Below are positions 1-7,055 of a DNA stretch of 7,781 nt, in pieces. The stretch is from the NCBI GenBank assembly GCA_041751795.1, contig JBGSWU010000415.1, positions 1 through 7,781 of the forward strand. The letters are read 5' to 3'. Every line of letters begins with the position of its first letter. Positions within the stretch are counted from its first letter, which is position 1. The translations under genes were made by a program, and so were the position numbers. Source of the stretch: JBBECJ01 sp041751795. GTDB taxonomy: Bacteria > Chloroflexota > Chloroflexia > Thermomicrobiales > CFX8. The notes beneath the pieces are model-generated. The model had not been told where the DNA came from. It searched no databases and saw only the letters and a program-made list of their open reading frames with translations.

Positions 1-1
1 G

Positions 2-1975
2 GGAGTGCCGTCCTCCGATCTGTTCGCATCGTCGATTGCTGAGGCTCTCGGCGCGCCGCCGACCGACAACCTCGATACGCGTGAGGCGCTGTTGACCTGG
101 TTATCTGAGCAGGAACTGTTGATGGTCCTCGATAACCTCGAACATCTGCTGGATGGCGTCGATCTGGTCGGCGAAATCCTCGACCGTGCGCCTGATGTTC
201 AGATCCTGGCGACGTCACGTGAGCGCCTGAACCTGGATGGCGAATGGGTGGTTGAGGTCGGCGGCCTGAATTTGTCCGCAACGGAATCAGATCCGGACAT
301 CTCAGGAGCCGAACAATTATTTATACAGCGGGCTCGTCAGATGCGAGCGAACTTCACTCCGGACGCCGACGAACGTGCTGCGATTGCCCAACTCTGCCAG
401 TTGGTCGAGGGCATGCCGTTGGCAATCGAGATTGCCGCTGGTTGGATGTCGGTCCTTTCCTGCGCGGAGATCGCCGCCGAGGTCGAGCGGGATATTGGCT
501 TCCTCGAGACGATGAGACGCGATGTCGAAGCGCGTCATCGCAGTGTTCAAGCCGTCTTCGATCGTTCCTGGGAACTGCTCACCGAGCAAGAGCAACGCAT
601 TTTCCCTCGCCTTGCGGTTTTTCGGGGTGGCTTCCGACGCGACGCAGCCGAGCGAATCACTGGTGCTTCGTTGCCGTTGTTGTCGGCGCTCGCCAGTAAG
701 TCGCTTCTACGGCGGACGGCGGCAGGACGCTACGAATTGCATGAACTGCTGCGACAGTACGCCACAACCCGACTGGAGGGTCAGTCCGATATTGCCGCAG
801 TGGTCAGCGAGCGCCACTCCAACTACTACACCGACCTCCTCGCACGGCGCACCAACGATCTGCGCGGCGTCAATCACGATGCTGCGTTGAACGATCTGGA
901 GGCGGAGATCGAGAACCTGCGCGTGTCGTGGTCGACAGCGGTCGAGCATGTTCGTGCGGATACCATTGCTGGTGCAGCCCACGGATTCTGGCTCTTCTAT
1001 GAGATCACCGGCAGGAACCGTGAGTTGCAGGATATCTTGCAACGCGGCATTGACCGCCTGAAGCATGAGCCGGAAGCCGACGTTTCCCCGCAGCGAACAC
1101 TCGCGATCGGCAGGTCGCTAATCCTCCTTGGATCGATCTCTCTCCGGACTGGTGAACACGACCACGGCGATTCGCTGGTCGAGCGCGGGCTGGAGATTAT
1201 CCGTCCACTCGACCGGTCGGATGACATCGCGCTTGGGTTGAACTTCCGGGCAGCCTTCGCACATGCACGAGGTGATGACGCCAGTGAAGAAGCGTTCCTG
1301 CGTGAGAGTATCGTGTTGTCGGCTGGGGATGACGATTGGACGAAACCCTATTCGCTGAACGATCTTGGCGTCGTCATGCTCGCTCGTGGCGATGTCGCCG
1401 AGGCAGCCCGGTTGCAACGGGAGAGTCTCGCGATCTTCCGCGAGTCTGGTGATCAACGTGGGATGGCTTTCGCGCTCCACAACCTCGGAATTGTCGCTGC
1501 CCAGTTGGGCGAGTATCCCCAGGCGGAGGACCTGCTACAGGAAGCGCTGTCGATCCGAAGCAATGTCCGTCATGCTTGGGGTATCGCCGTGACGTTAATC
1601 GAGTTGGGTGTCGTCGCGCGCGAAACCGGCGAGTTCGATCTGGCAGGTGATCGGTTCTCATCTGCTGTTCGCACCGCCGTCGAGATTCACTCGCTACCAG
1701 TCGTCTTGCTGGCGCTCATCGAACTGGCCGGCCTCTATGCCGCGATCGGCGACAGGGACCGCGCAATCAGACTCGTGACCGTCATCATGCGCCATTCCGG
1801 CGCCGACGCACTTGTCCATTCCCGTGTCGTCAAACTTCTCGCCATGCTTGACGAGCCGATAGCCGGTGCGTCGATGGCCCTTCACGAAACGCCGGAGAAC
1901 GTTGTCGACACGTTCGTTCAAGAGATCCTTCATCATGGTGTGTCGTTGAATCAGACGTCAGCTAGAGTGGTGTGA
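2..1975 (+). CDS. AfsR/MalT-like NB-ARC ATPase regulator with winged helix and TPRs (5' end missing)
   Basis: This is a cytoplasmic signal-transduction ATPase of the STAND type, the class that includes AfsR, MalT and LuxR-type large regulators. The reading frame is open to the left edge, so the GTG at 5 is probably an internal valine: the first residues (SSDLFASSIAEALG) resemble the middle of the NB-ARC domain, and the Walker A loop must lie upstream. Numbering from that GTG, the Walker B strand is LLMVLDNLEH (38-47, Asp43), the sensor motif is TSRE (70-73) and the GMPLAIEIAA motif is at 136-145. A winged-helix-like segment follows at about 175-255, and TPR-like helical pairs fill about 365-600, clearest at 449-481, 486-520 and 525-561. 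No C-terminal LuxR-type DNA-binding domain is visible, so any output domain lies in the missing N-terminus. The stop is 22 bp before the next gene, suggesting co-transcription. Family assignment is strong; the ligand and target are unknown. Confidence 0.9.
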   Translation, partial: GVPSSDLFASSIAEALGAPPTDNLDTREALLTWLSEQELLMVLDNLEHLLDGVDLVGEILDRAPDVQILATSRERLNLDGEWVVEVGGLNLSATESDPDISGAEQLFIQRARQMRANFTPDADERAAIAQLCQLVEGMPLAIEIAAGWMSVLSCAEIAAEVERDIGFLETMRRDVEARHRSVQAVFDRSWELLTEQEQRIFPRLAVFRGGFRRDAAERITGASLPLLSALASKSLLRRTAAGRYELHELLRQYATTRLEGQSDIAAVVSERHSNYYTDLLARRTNDLRGVNHDAALNDLEAEIENLRVSWSTAVEHVRADTIAGAAHGFWLFYEITGRNRELQDILQRGIDRLKHEPEADVSPQRTLAIGRSLILLGSISLRTGEHDHGDSLVERGLEIIRPLDRSDDIALGLNFRAAFAHARGDDASEEAFLRESIVLSAGDDDWTKPYSLNDLGVVMLARGDVAEAARLQRESLAIFRESGDQRGMAFALHNLGIVAAQLGEYPQAEDLLQEALSIRSNVRHAWGIAVTLIELGVVARETGEFDLAGDRFSSAVRTAVEIHSLPVVLLALIELAGLYAAIGDRDRAIRLVTVIMRHSGADALVHSRVVKLLAMLDEPIAGASMALHETPENVVDTFVQEILHHGVSLNQTSARVV

Positions 1976-1997
1976 ACCAGGACCGGAGATTGGTGCG

Positions 1998-2903
1998 ATG
2001 CGTGCGATTCAGCCGACTAACGCTGACTTGCTGGAACTTGACGGCTTCCGGATTGGATACGAAACATTCGGAGATCCAACCCGACCGGCACTCTTGCTGC
2101 TGCCCACCTGGCAAATCGTTCACAGTCGTATCTGGAAAATGCAGGTTCCCTTTCTCGCGTGTTACTTTCACGTCATCACCGTTGATTTCGCTGGGAACGG
2201 CCTCGGCGAGAGAACAACGGACCCTGCTGCGTACGAATACGAACGCATCGCTCGGCAGGCAATCGGTGTCCTCAACCATCTTGGTATCGAGTGCGCCTCA
2301 GTTGTCGCGTTCTCGCGAGGTTGCGATTACGCCATCCTGATGGCTGCGACTGAGCCAGACCGTGTTGAGTCCCTGACCCTGATTGGCAATGGCGTGACGT
2401 GTGCGGCATGGCAACCGCAGCCGGACGATGCGTTCCAGGAACGACGTGACACCTATGTGGGCTGGGAAAAGCGGAACGCGCACTACTTCGTTGAAGGCTG
2501 GGATGACTGGCTGGAGTTCTTTTTCTCCGAGATTTTTCCTGAGCCACATTCGACGAAGCCAATCGACGATGCAATCGGTTGGGCTCGTGAAACGACGCCT
2601 GAGGTGCTGATCGCGACAGTCCCGAACCGCGACCTCCTGCCACGACTCGCGGCTGCTGAGGCAGTGGCCCGTATCCGGTGCCCAGTCCTCCTGGTGCATG
2701 GTGACGACGACCGCTGCAGCCCGATCGAGGCCAGCTACGATCTGGCCGCTGCAAGGCCGGATTGGGAGTTGGTGGTCCTGGAAGGCGCTGGCCACGGCCC
2801 GCTCGTGCGCGATCCAGTTCGAATGAACATCCTCATCCACGAGTTTCTCAGTCGACGATTGCCGTCGGAGAAACATCAGAGCGTACGTCATGCGAGCAAC
2901 TGA
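1998..2903 (+). CDS. alpha/beta-fold hydrolase
   Basis: This 301-residue soluble protein has the alpha/beta-hydrolase layout and the size of a single-domain esterase or lipase-like enzyme. The probable triad is Ser106 in the elbow AFSRG (104-108, Ala replacing the usual first Gly), Asp238 in LLVHGDDD (231-238; Asp236/237 are alternatives) and His266 in GAGHGP. The usual HG oxyanion loop reads LLPTW (34-38). The stretches RIWKMQVP (44-51) and FPEPHSTK (180-187) are, from memory, typical of an actinobacterial/Chloroflexota subgroup often found beside adenylate-cyclase or LuxR-type regulators. The ATG is supported by CGGAGA about 9 nt upstream and lies 22 bp after the regulator. The gene overlaps the next one by 14 nt, implying translational coupling. 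It is a paralogue of the N-terminal half of the next protein. The substrate is unknown; an ester or lactone would fit the family. Confidence 0.93.
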   Translation: MRAIQPTNADLLELDGFRIGYETFGDPTRPALLLLPTWQIVHSRIWKMQVPFLACYFHVITVDFAGNGLGERTTDPAAYEYERIARQAIGVLNHLGIECASVVAFSRGCDYAILMAATEPDRVESLTLIGNGVTCAAWQPQPDDAFQERRDTYVGWEKRNAHYFVEGWDDWLEFFFSEIFPEPHSTKPIDDAIGWARETTPEVLIATVPNRDLLPRLAAAEAVARIRCPVLLVHGDDDRCSPIEASYDLAAARPDWELVVLEGAGHGPLVRDPVRMNILIHEFLSRRLPSEKHQSVRHASN

Positions 2904-5031
2904 ACTGATTCGGAGCGGACATGCGTCCAGCCCGGTCGATGGCGTCCACGTTCATTACGAGATCTTCGGAAGCGATGATGCTGAGCGCGCGATCGTGTTC
3001 TCGCCAGTCGGTTCGTACATCCACGGGCGCATCTGGAAGGGCCAGGTGCCGTGGTTCGTTCAGTGTGGCTACCGCGTCGTCTGCTGGGATGGACGTGGCA
3101 GCGGTAGGTCTGATCGGCCAACAAGCGGATACTCGCCCGATCACTTCGCCAGCGACCTGCTTGCGGTCATGGATGCGGTTGGGGTCCAGCATGCAGCACT
3201 GGTTGGGATCACCTGGGCCATCCGCTGGATGAGTCTCGTCGCCATCCAGCATCCTGAGCGCGTCACCCATCTGGTCGGCATCAGTTCCTTTCCGACACGA
3301 TTCGACCCAGTTGAGCGTGAGGCCGGACGTGAGTATTTCCTGTCCGATCCTGAGCCAGATGATCAGATCGACTGGAACGCCGTTCATATGCGACAGAACT
3401 ACCGCGCAGTGAACGAATTCATGGCTCACGAAGACTTCCCCGAACCGCACTCAACGAAACAGATCGAGGATTTTGTCACCTGGGCGATGGGAACACCGCC
3501 TGAGACACTCGTGACCTCAATCCTGGAACTGTTGGAGGATGATCCGGTCGCGACCTACAGCCAGATTCCCTGCCCGACGTTGCTGATCCACGGCAGCGCT
3601 GACACCTCGGTTCCGCTGGACGTGAGCCGATCGTTACACGATCTGATTCCCAATTCCACGCTTCTCGTTTTTGAGGGCAGTGGACATGTGCCGATAGCGC
3701 GTGATCCCGTTCGAACGAACCTGGCAATCAGCGAGTTCATCGAAGGTGACGTATCAATGCTTGGACACCGCACGCACCCTCAGCCTCGGGTCAAGCGATG
3801 GCAACGGGCGATGGACCGTCCACGGCGAGTGTTGTTTGTCTCCAGCCCGATCGGCCTCGGCCATGTTCAACGAGATCTGGCGATTGCCCGTGAATTGCGC
3901 CGGATCGTTCCAGACCTCCAGGTCGACTGGCTTGCCCAGGAGCCGGTTACTGGAGTCCTGGAGCGTGCTGGTGAAACCATCCACCCGCTGAGTAGCCAAC
4001 TGGCCAGCGAATCCACCCACTGGGAAGCGTCGGCAGGTGAACACCGGCTCCATTGCTTCTACGCCTTCCGCGAGATGGATGAGATTCTGCTGGCGAATTT
4101 CATGGTCTTCCTCGATGCCGTTCGTGAAACCCCCTACGATCTCTGGATCGGTGATGAGGCCTGGGAGGTCGACCATTTCCTACACGAGAATCCCGAGTTG
4201 AAGACGGCGCCATATGTCTTCATGACTGACTTCCTCGGCTGGCTGCCGATCGACGACACGGCTGGCTCCCGTGAAGCGTTCCTGACCGCCGACTACAACG
4301 CAGATATGCTTGAACATATCGAGCGGTTCCCATACATTCGCGATCGCGCGATCTACTTCGGTGAGTACGAGGACCTCGTTCCAGGTACCTTTGGTCCGGG
4401 TCTGCCCGACATCCGTGAATGGGCACGCCAGCACACGACGGCGGTTGGGTACGTCGTCCCATTCGACCCGGCTGACTACCGCGACACACGTGCTGTTCGC
4501 CAGCGGCTTGGCTACGATGAGGATCAGCCGTTGATCATCGTCGCCGTTGGCGGAACAGCAGTTGGCAGTCATCTGCTCGACAAAGTTACCGCCGCCTGGC
4601 CATTGATCCGTCGAGAGCACCCCGATGTGCGCTGCGTCGTCGTCGCCGGTCCCCGAATTGACCCAGCGTCATTTCCCGAGCAGCCTGGGCTGGAAGTGCG
4701 GTCATACATCCATGACCTGTATGAACACCTGGCGGTCGCAGACCTCGGGATTGTTCAGGGCGGGCTGGGGACGACGATGGAACTCGTCGTCAACCGCTGT
4801 CCATTCCTGTATTTCCCACTGCGTGACCACTGCGAACAGGTCGTTCACGTTGCCCACCGGCTCGACTGTTACCATGCCGGAGTCCGGATGGATTACGACA
4901 CGACGACACCGGAGTCCCTTGCGGAAGCCGCCCTCGCCGCGCTCGGCAGCGATACCAGTCATTGGCGAACGCATGAATCAGGCGGGGCGCGCAGGGCTGC
5001 GGCGCTGATCGCGGAAATTCTCGGTAAATGA
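2890..5031 (+). CDS. alpha/beta hydrolase-glycosyltransferase fusion protein
   Basis: This 713-residue protein joins two enzyme domains without a stop. Residues 1-285 are an alpha/beta hydrolase related to the preceding gene, with RIWKGQVP (47-54), a DGRGSGRSDRP segment (67-77), FPEPHSTK (183-190), acid Asp238 and His266. Its elbow reads GITWA (106-110), so Thr108 occupies the nucleophile-serine position and Ala110 a position normally Gly. After a basic, proline-containing linker (about 286-312) comes a GT-B glycosyltransferase. Its N-terminal Rossmann domain starts at RRVLFVSSPIGLGH (312-325, GLGH donor/acceptor loop), and the C-terminal nucleotide-sugar half holds VVVAGPRIDP (583-592) and IVQGGLGTTMEL (621-632). 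Gln623 replaces the His of plant-type GT1 enzymes, which I recall as normal for this bacterial family. No signal peptide or membrane segment is evident. The start has only a weak AGAG about 8 nt upstream, so translation probably depends on coupling to the upstream gene. The sugar and acceptor are unknown. Confidence 0.92.
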   Translation: MRATELIRSGHASSPVDGVHVHYEIFGSDDAERAIVFSPVGSYIHGRIWKGQVPWFVQCGYRVVCWDGRGSGRSDRPTSGYSPDHFASDLLAVMDAVGVQHAALVGITWAIRWMSLVAIQHPERVTHLVGISSFPTRFDPVEREAGREYFLSDPEPDDQIDWNAVHMRQNYRAVNEFMAHEDFPEPHSTKQIEDFVTWAMGTPPETLVTSILELLEDDPVATYSQIPCPTLLIHGSADTSVPLDVSRSLHDLIPNSTLLVFEGSGHVPIARDPVRTNLAISEFIEGDVSMLGHRTHPQPRVKRWQRAMDRPRRVLFVSSPIGLGHVQRDLAIARELRRIVPDLQVDWLAQEPVTGVLERAGETIHPLSSQLASESTHWEASAGEHRLHCFYAFREMDEILLANFMVFLDAVRETPYDLWIGDEAWEVDHFLHENPELKTAPYVFMTDFLGWLPIDDTAGSREAFLTADYNADMLEHIERFPYIRDRAIYFGEYEDLVPGTFGPGLPDIREWARQHTTAVGYVVPFDPADYRDTRAVRQRLGYDEDQPLIIVAVGGTAVGSHLLDKVTAAWPLIRREHPDVRCVVVAGPRIDPASFPEQPGLEVRSYIHDLYEHLAVADLGIVQGGLGTTMELVVNRCPFLYFPLRDHCEQVVHVAHRLDCYHAGVRMDYDTTTPESLAEAALAALGSDTSHWRTHESGGARRAAALIAEILGK
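3743..3759 (+). promoter_or_regulatory. possible internal ribosome binding site and ATG for a free glycosyltransferase
   Basis: AAGGTGA (3743-3749) lies 7 nt before an in-frame ATG at 3757 (Met290 of the fusion protein). AGGTGA pairs with the anti-Shine-Dalgarno end of 16S rRNA. The ATG falls in the linker between the hydrolase and glycosyltransferase domains, so initiation here would give a complete 424-residue glycosyltransferase. Chance occurrence is possible, because the same bases encode Glu-Gly-Asp. A second in-frame ATG at 3811 has no comparable site. Confidence 0.3.
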
Positions 5032-5045
5032 CCGGCGCCCGGTCG
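5029..5045 (+). terminator. compact GC-rich hairpin at the fusion-gene stop codon (terminator-like, no T tract)
   Basis: GACCGG (5030-5035) and CCGGTC (5039-5044) form a perfect 6-bp stem with a 3-nt loop that includes the TGA stop of the fusion gene; a flanking T-G wobble could add one pair. No run of T follows, so it is not a classical intrinsic terminator. It could be a weak or U-less terminator, or a stabilising 3' structure between the glycosyltransferase and transporter cistrons. Confidence 0.25.
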
Positions 5046-5072
5046 CAAGGCTTCGTAGATGATTCGTGAATT

Positions 5073-5103
5073 GGCAACTGGATCAACTGCGTTGCCTTGA
5101 TCC
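5073..5103 (+). promoter_or_regulatory. two interleaved inverted repeats just upstream of the ABC transporter ribosome binding site
   Basis: Two perfect inverted repeats overlap. GGCAAC (5073-5078) pairs with GTTGCC (5091-5096), and GGATCAA (5080-5086) pairs with TTGATCC (5097-5103). The arms alternate A-B-A'-B'. No bases separate A' from B', so a compact pseudoknot looks sterically unlikely and the two hairpins would compete if transcribed. The second ends 2 nt before the AAAAGGAG ribosome binding site (5106-5113). A smaller ATTCgtGAAT repeat lies at 5062-5071. Possible roles are an operator for a dimeric repressor or an attenuator-like leader for the transporter genes. No confident -35/-10 pair was identified. 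Confidence 0.35.
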
Positions 5104-5124
5104 TGAAAAGGAGCCAGCCGTTCG

Positions 5125-6033
5125 ATGTCTGAGGTGATTACTGTTGACGGCCTCCAGAAGCGCTATGGGGACATCGTCGCGGTCGACGACGTGTCGTTCA
5201 GCGTTCAGGACGGGGAGATCTTCGGCATCCTCGGGCCGAACGGCGCGGGGAAGACAACAACCGTCGAGTGCCTTCAGGGACTGCGGACTCCTGAGCGCGG
5301 GACGATGCGGGTACTCGGCCTCGATCCACTGACGGAGACCAGCCAGTTGCGGCCACAGATCGGCGCGCAACTCCAGGCGTCGGCGCTTCCCGGCCGGATG
5401 CGAGTGGCAGAGGCACTCAGACTCTTCGCCGCATTCGCTCTGCACCCGGTAGATATCGACGCCCTCCTCGACCGCTGGCAGCTGACTGAGCTACGCAACC
5501 GGGCATTCGCGGATTTGTCCGGCGGGCAGCGCCAGCGGCTCTTTATCGCACTGGCGTTCGTGAACGATCCCAGACTCGTCTTCCTCGATGAACTCACCCA
5601 GGGTCTCGATCCCCAGGCACGACGAGCGATCTGGGACCTCGTCCGGGAGATTCGCGAGGGAGGAACAACTGTCGTGCTGGTGACGCATTTCATGGACGAG
5701 GCGGAATTCCTCTGCGACCGGCTCGCGATCATCGACCGTGGCAAGTTGATCGCGCTCGATTCGCCCGAGGGGCTTGTTAATCACCTGAACCTGCCAGTCC
5801 GTGTCCGCTTTTCAACGGACGTCGATGATCTTGGCTGGCTCGAAACAGTCGAGCGGGTCGAGCGGGTCTCGCGTCATGGTGTTGCCGTTGAGGTTGAAGG
5901 AACCGGGCCTGTCCTGGCGCTCGTCGCCGCTGGACTCGTCGCGCGCGGTATCGTTCCCGATGACCTGCGCGTCGAGCGCCCAACTGTCGAAGACGCCTTC
6001 CTGGCGCTGACCGGCCAGACGATCCGGGAGTGA
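5125..6033 (+). CDS. ABC transporter ATP-binding protein (DrrA-like exporter ATPase)
   Basis: This 302-residue cytoplasmic ATPase powers an ABC-2 type exporter. All nucleotide-binding motifs are present: Walker A GPNGAGKTT (37-45), a Q-loop region around IGAQLQ (79-84), signature LSGGQ (131-135), Walker B LVFLDE (151-156), D-loop GLD (160-162) and switch His188 in VTHFMDEAE. The Walker B extension reads DELTQGLDPQARR instead of the common DEPTTGLD, a variant I recall from actinobacterial and Chloroflexota drug-type exporters. The C-terminal part (about 220-300) is the accessory domain typical of DrrA/CcmA-like ATPases and ends with the usual VEDAFLALTG. AAAAGGAG lies 11 nt before the ATG. Its stop is 2 bp before the preferred permease start, so the two are surely co-translated. 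Drug, lipid or glycoconjugate export is inferred from class; the substrate is not determined. Confidence 0.97.
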   Translation: MSEVITVDGLQKRYGDIVAVDDVSFSVQDGEIFGILGPNGAGKTTTVECLQGLRTPERGTMRVLGLDPLTETSQLRPQIGAQLQASALPGRMRVAEALRLFAAFALHPVDIDALLDRWQLTELRNRAFADLSGGQRQRLFIALAFVNDPRLVFLDELTQGLDPQARRAIWDLVREIREGGTTVVLVTHFMDEAEFLCDRLAIIDRGKLIALDSPEGLVNHLNLPVRVRFSTDVDDLGWLETVERVERVSRHGVAVEVEGTGPVLALVAAGLVARGIVPDDLRVERPTVEDAFLALTGQTIRE

Positions 6034-6035
6034 GT

Positions 6036-6803
6036 ATGATGCGTGGCTACCTGGCCCTGACTGCGTCCGAGTTGCGACTGTTTCTCCGCGAACCGTTCGC
6101 GGTCATCTTCGTTCTGGTCTTCCCACTGATGATGATGTTGTTGCTTGCCGCCGTCTTCGGCAGCGATGCGTCCGAAGCACAGGCGACCGAGAACGGCATG
6201 CTGGTCTGGCGCGGTGTTGTGCCGACCGACTACTACACGGCCGCCTCGGTTGGCGTCGTCATCGCTGCCGTCGGTGTCCTGACGATACCGGGCCAATTGG
6301 CCAGCTATCGTGAGCAGGGCATCCTGCGCCGGATGGAAGCCTCGTCGGTCCCAGCCTGGGCGGTTCTTGCATCGCAGCTGACGGTCGCGCTCATCATGGT
6401 CTTCACCGGTGCGATGATCATGACACTCAGTTCCTGGTTGATCTACGACACGACGCTACCGCAGGATTCGCTCGGCGTCGTTGTCGCGATCGTGCTCGGG
6501 ACCTTCTGTTTCAGTGCGCTCGGCGCGTTGCTGGCGACACTCGTCCGCACCAGCCGCGCGGCACAGGGTATAGGGCTTCTCTTGTTTCTCGGCATGTGGC
6601 TGATCGCTGGGACGGCGCCGCCGCGCGCCGTTCTCCCATCCGGCCTGCGCGACTTCGGCGAGATCCTTCCGCTAACTCACGTCGTCATCGCGATCCAGGA
6701 TGCCTGGTTTGGGTTCGGCTGGGCTGCGACCGATCTGGCCATCATCGTCGCCATCACCGTCGTTGCCGCCATTCCCGCGATCTGGTTCTTCCGCTGGGAG
6801 TGA
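6036..6803 (+). CDS. ABC-2 type transporter permease
   Basis: This inner-membrane permease of about 255 residues pairs with the preceding ATPase. Counting from the GTG at 6030, six hydrophobic segments are visible at about 23-44, 70-90, 110-137, 146-171, 178-196 and 232-255, the standard ABC-2 topology. A short cytoplasmic helix (SELRLFLREP) precedes the first segment, YREQGILRRMEASSVP (93-108) is the typical loop after segment 2, and EILPLTHVVIAIQDAW (211-226) is the usual region before the last segment. Three starts are possible: GTG 6030 (overlapping the ATPase stop as GTGA), ATG 6036 and ATG 6039. GGGAG at 6026-6030 favours one of the ATGs (5 or 8 nt spacing) over GTG. The length is normal for the family. 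It probably acts as a homodimer with two ATPase subunits. Confidence 0.95.
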   Translation: MMRGYLALTASELRLFLREPFAVIFVLVFPLMMMLLLAAVFGSDASEAQATENGMLVWRGVVPTDYYTAASVGVVIAAVGVLTIPGQLASYREQGILRRMEASSVPAWAVLASQLTVALIMVFTGAMIMTLSSWLIYDTTLPQDSLGVVVAIVLGTFCFSALGALLATLVRTSRAAQGIGLLLFLGMWLIAGTAPPRAVLPSGLRDFGEILPLTHVVIAIQDAWFGFGWAATDLAIIVAITVVAAIPAIWFFRWE

Positions 6804-7040
6804 GGCGCCGTCGAAGCGATCGAGCGTCTGGCAAGCGTCGACGACGTGACACGATTGATAGATGGATCACTCGCGATCGGGTCGATTGCGCGCGAGATGT
6901 GATGATGTCGAGCGGTGTCGATTCCGGGGAAGCGTGTTCGACTATCCTCGTGACGGGTGCTCAGTTGGAGCGGCTGTCGTGAATCGGAGCACGTTGGCGC
7001 CGTCCATTCCGTCGACTGTTACCGGACCGAACACAATGCG
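6804..7040. other. spacer without a convincing gene
   Basis: The roughly 240 bp after the permease stop hold only short open frames with low-complexity, arginine-rich or otherwise unconvincing translations, such as 6862-7056 on the + strand. A 33-codon open stretch directly continues the permease frame past its stop to a TGA at 6900, but it has no start or ribosome binding site in a useful place. No strong terminator hairpin with a T tract and no clear promoter hexamers were found. The promoter of the following DUF899-like start probably lies here. Confidence 0.5.
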
Positions 7041-7055
7041 AGGAGGATCACGATG
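7041..7055 (+). promoter_or_regulatory. strong ribosome binding site and ATG of the truncated DUF899-like gene
   Basis: AGGAGG (7041-7046) is a near-perfect Shine-Dalgarno sequence 6 nt before the ATG at 7053. It is the best ribosome binding site in the window, yet it leads into a frame of only 26 codons. This supports a genuine gene start whose body has been lost. Confidence 0.6.

Noticed and set aside
5..7. GTG as the true start of the first gene
   Set aside because: The protein begins in the middle of the NB-ARC domain with Walker A missing, and the frame is open to the window edge. It is a partial gene, not a short one.
8..22. Resemblance to a sequencing adapter end (TCCGATCT) near the left edge
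   Set aside because: Only about eight bases match, and they translate in frame into residues that fit the NB-ARC family (PSSDLF), so it is coding sequence by chance.
5848..5867. Short direct repeat of GTCGAGCGG in the ABC ATPase gene
   Set aside because: It encodes VERVERV within the accessory domain, and two 9-bp copies do not amount to a meaningful repeat element.
6804..6902. Stop-codon readthrough extension of the permease (33 codons to TGA at 6900)
   Set aside because: The permease already ends at the usual place after the last membrane segment. A 33-codon open stretch is not rare at this GC content.
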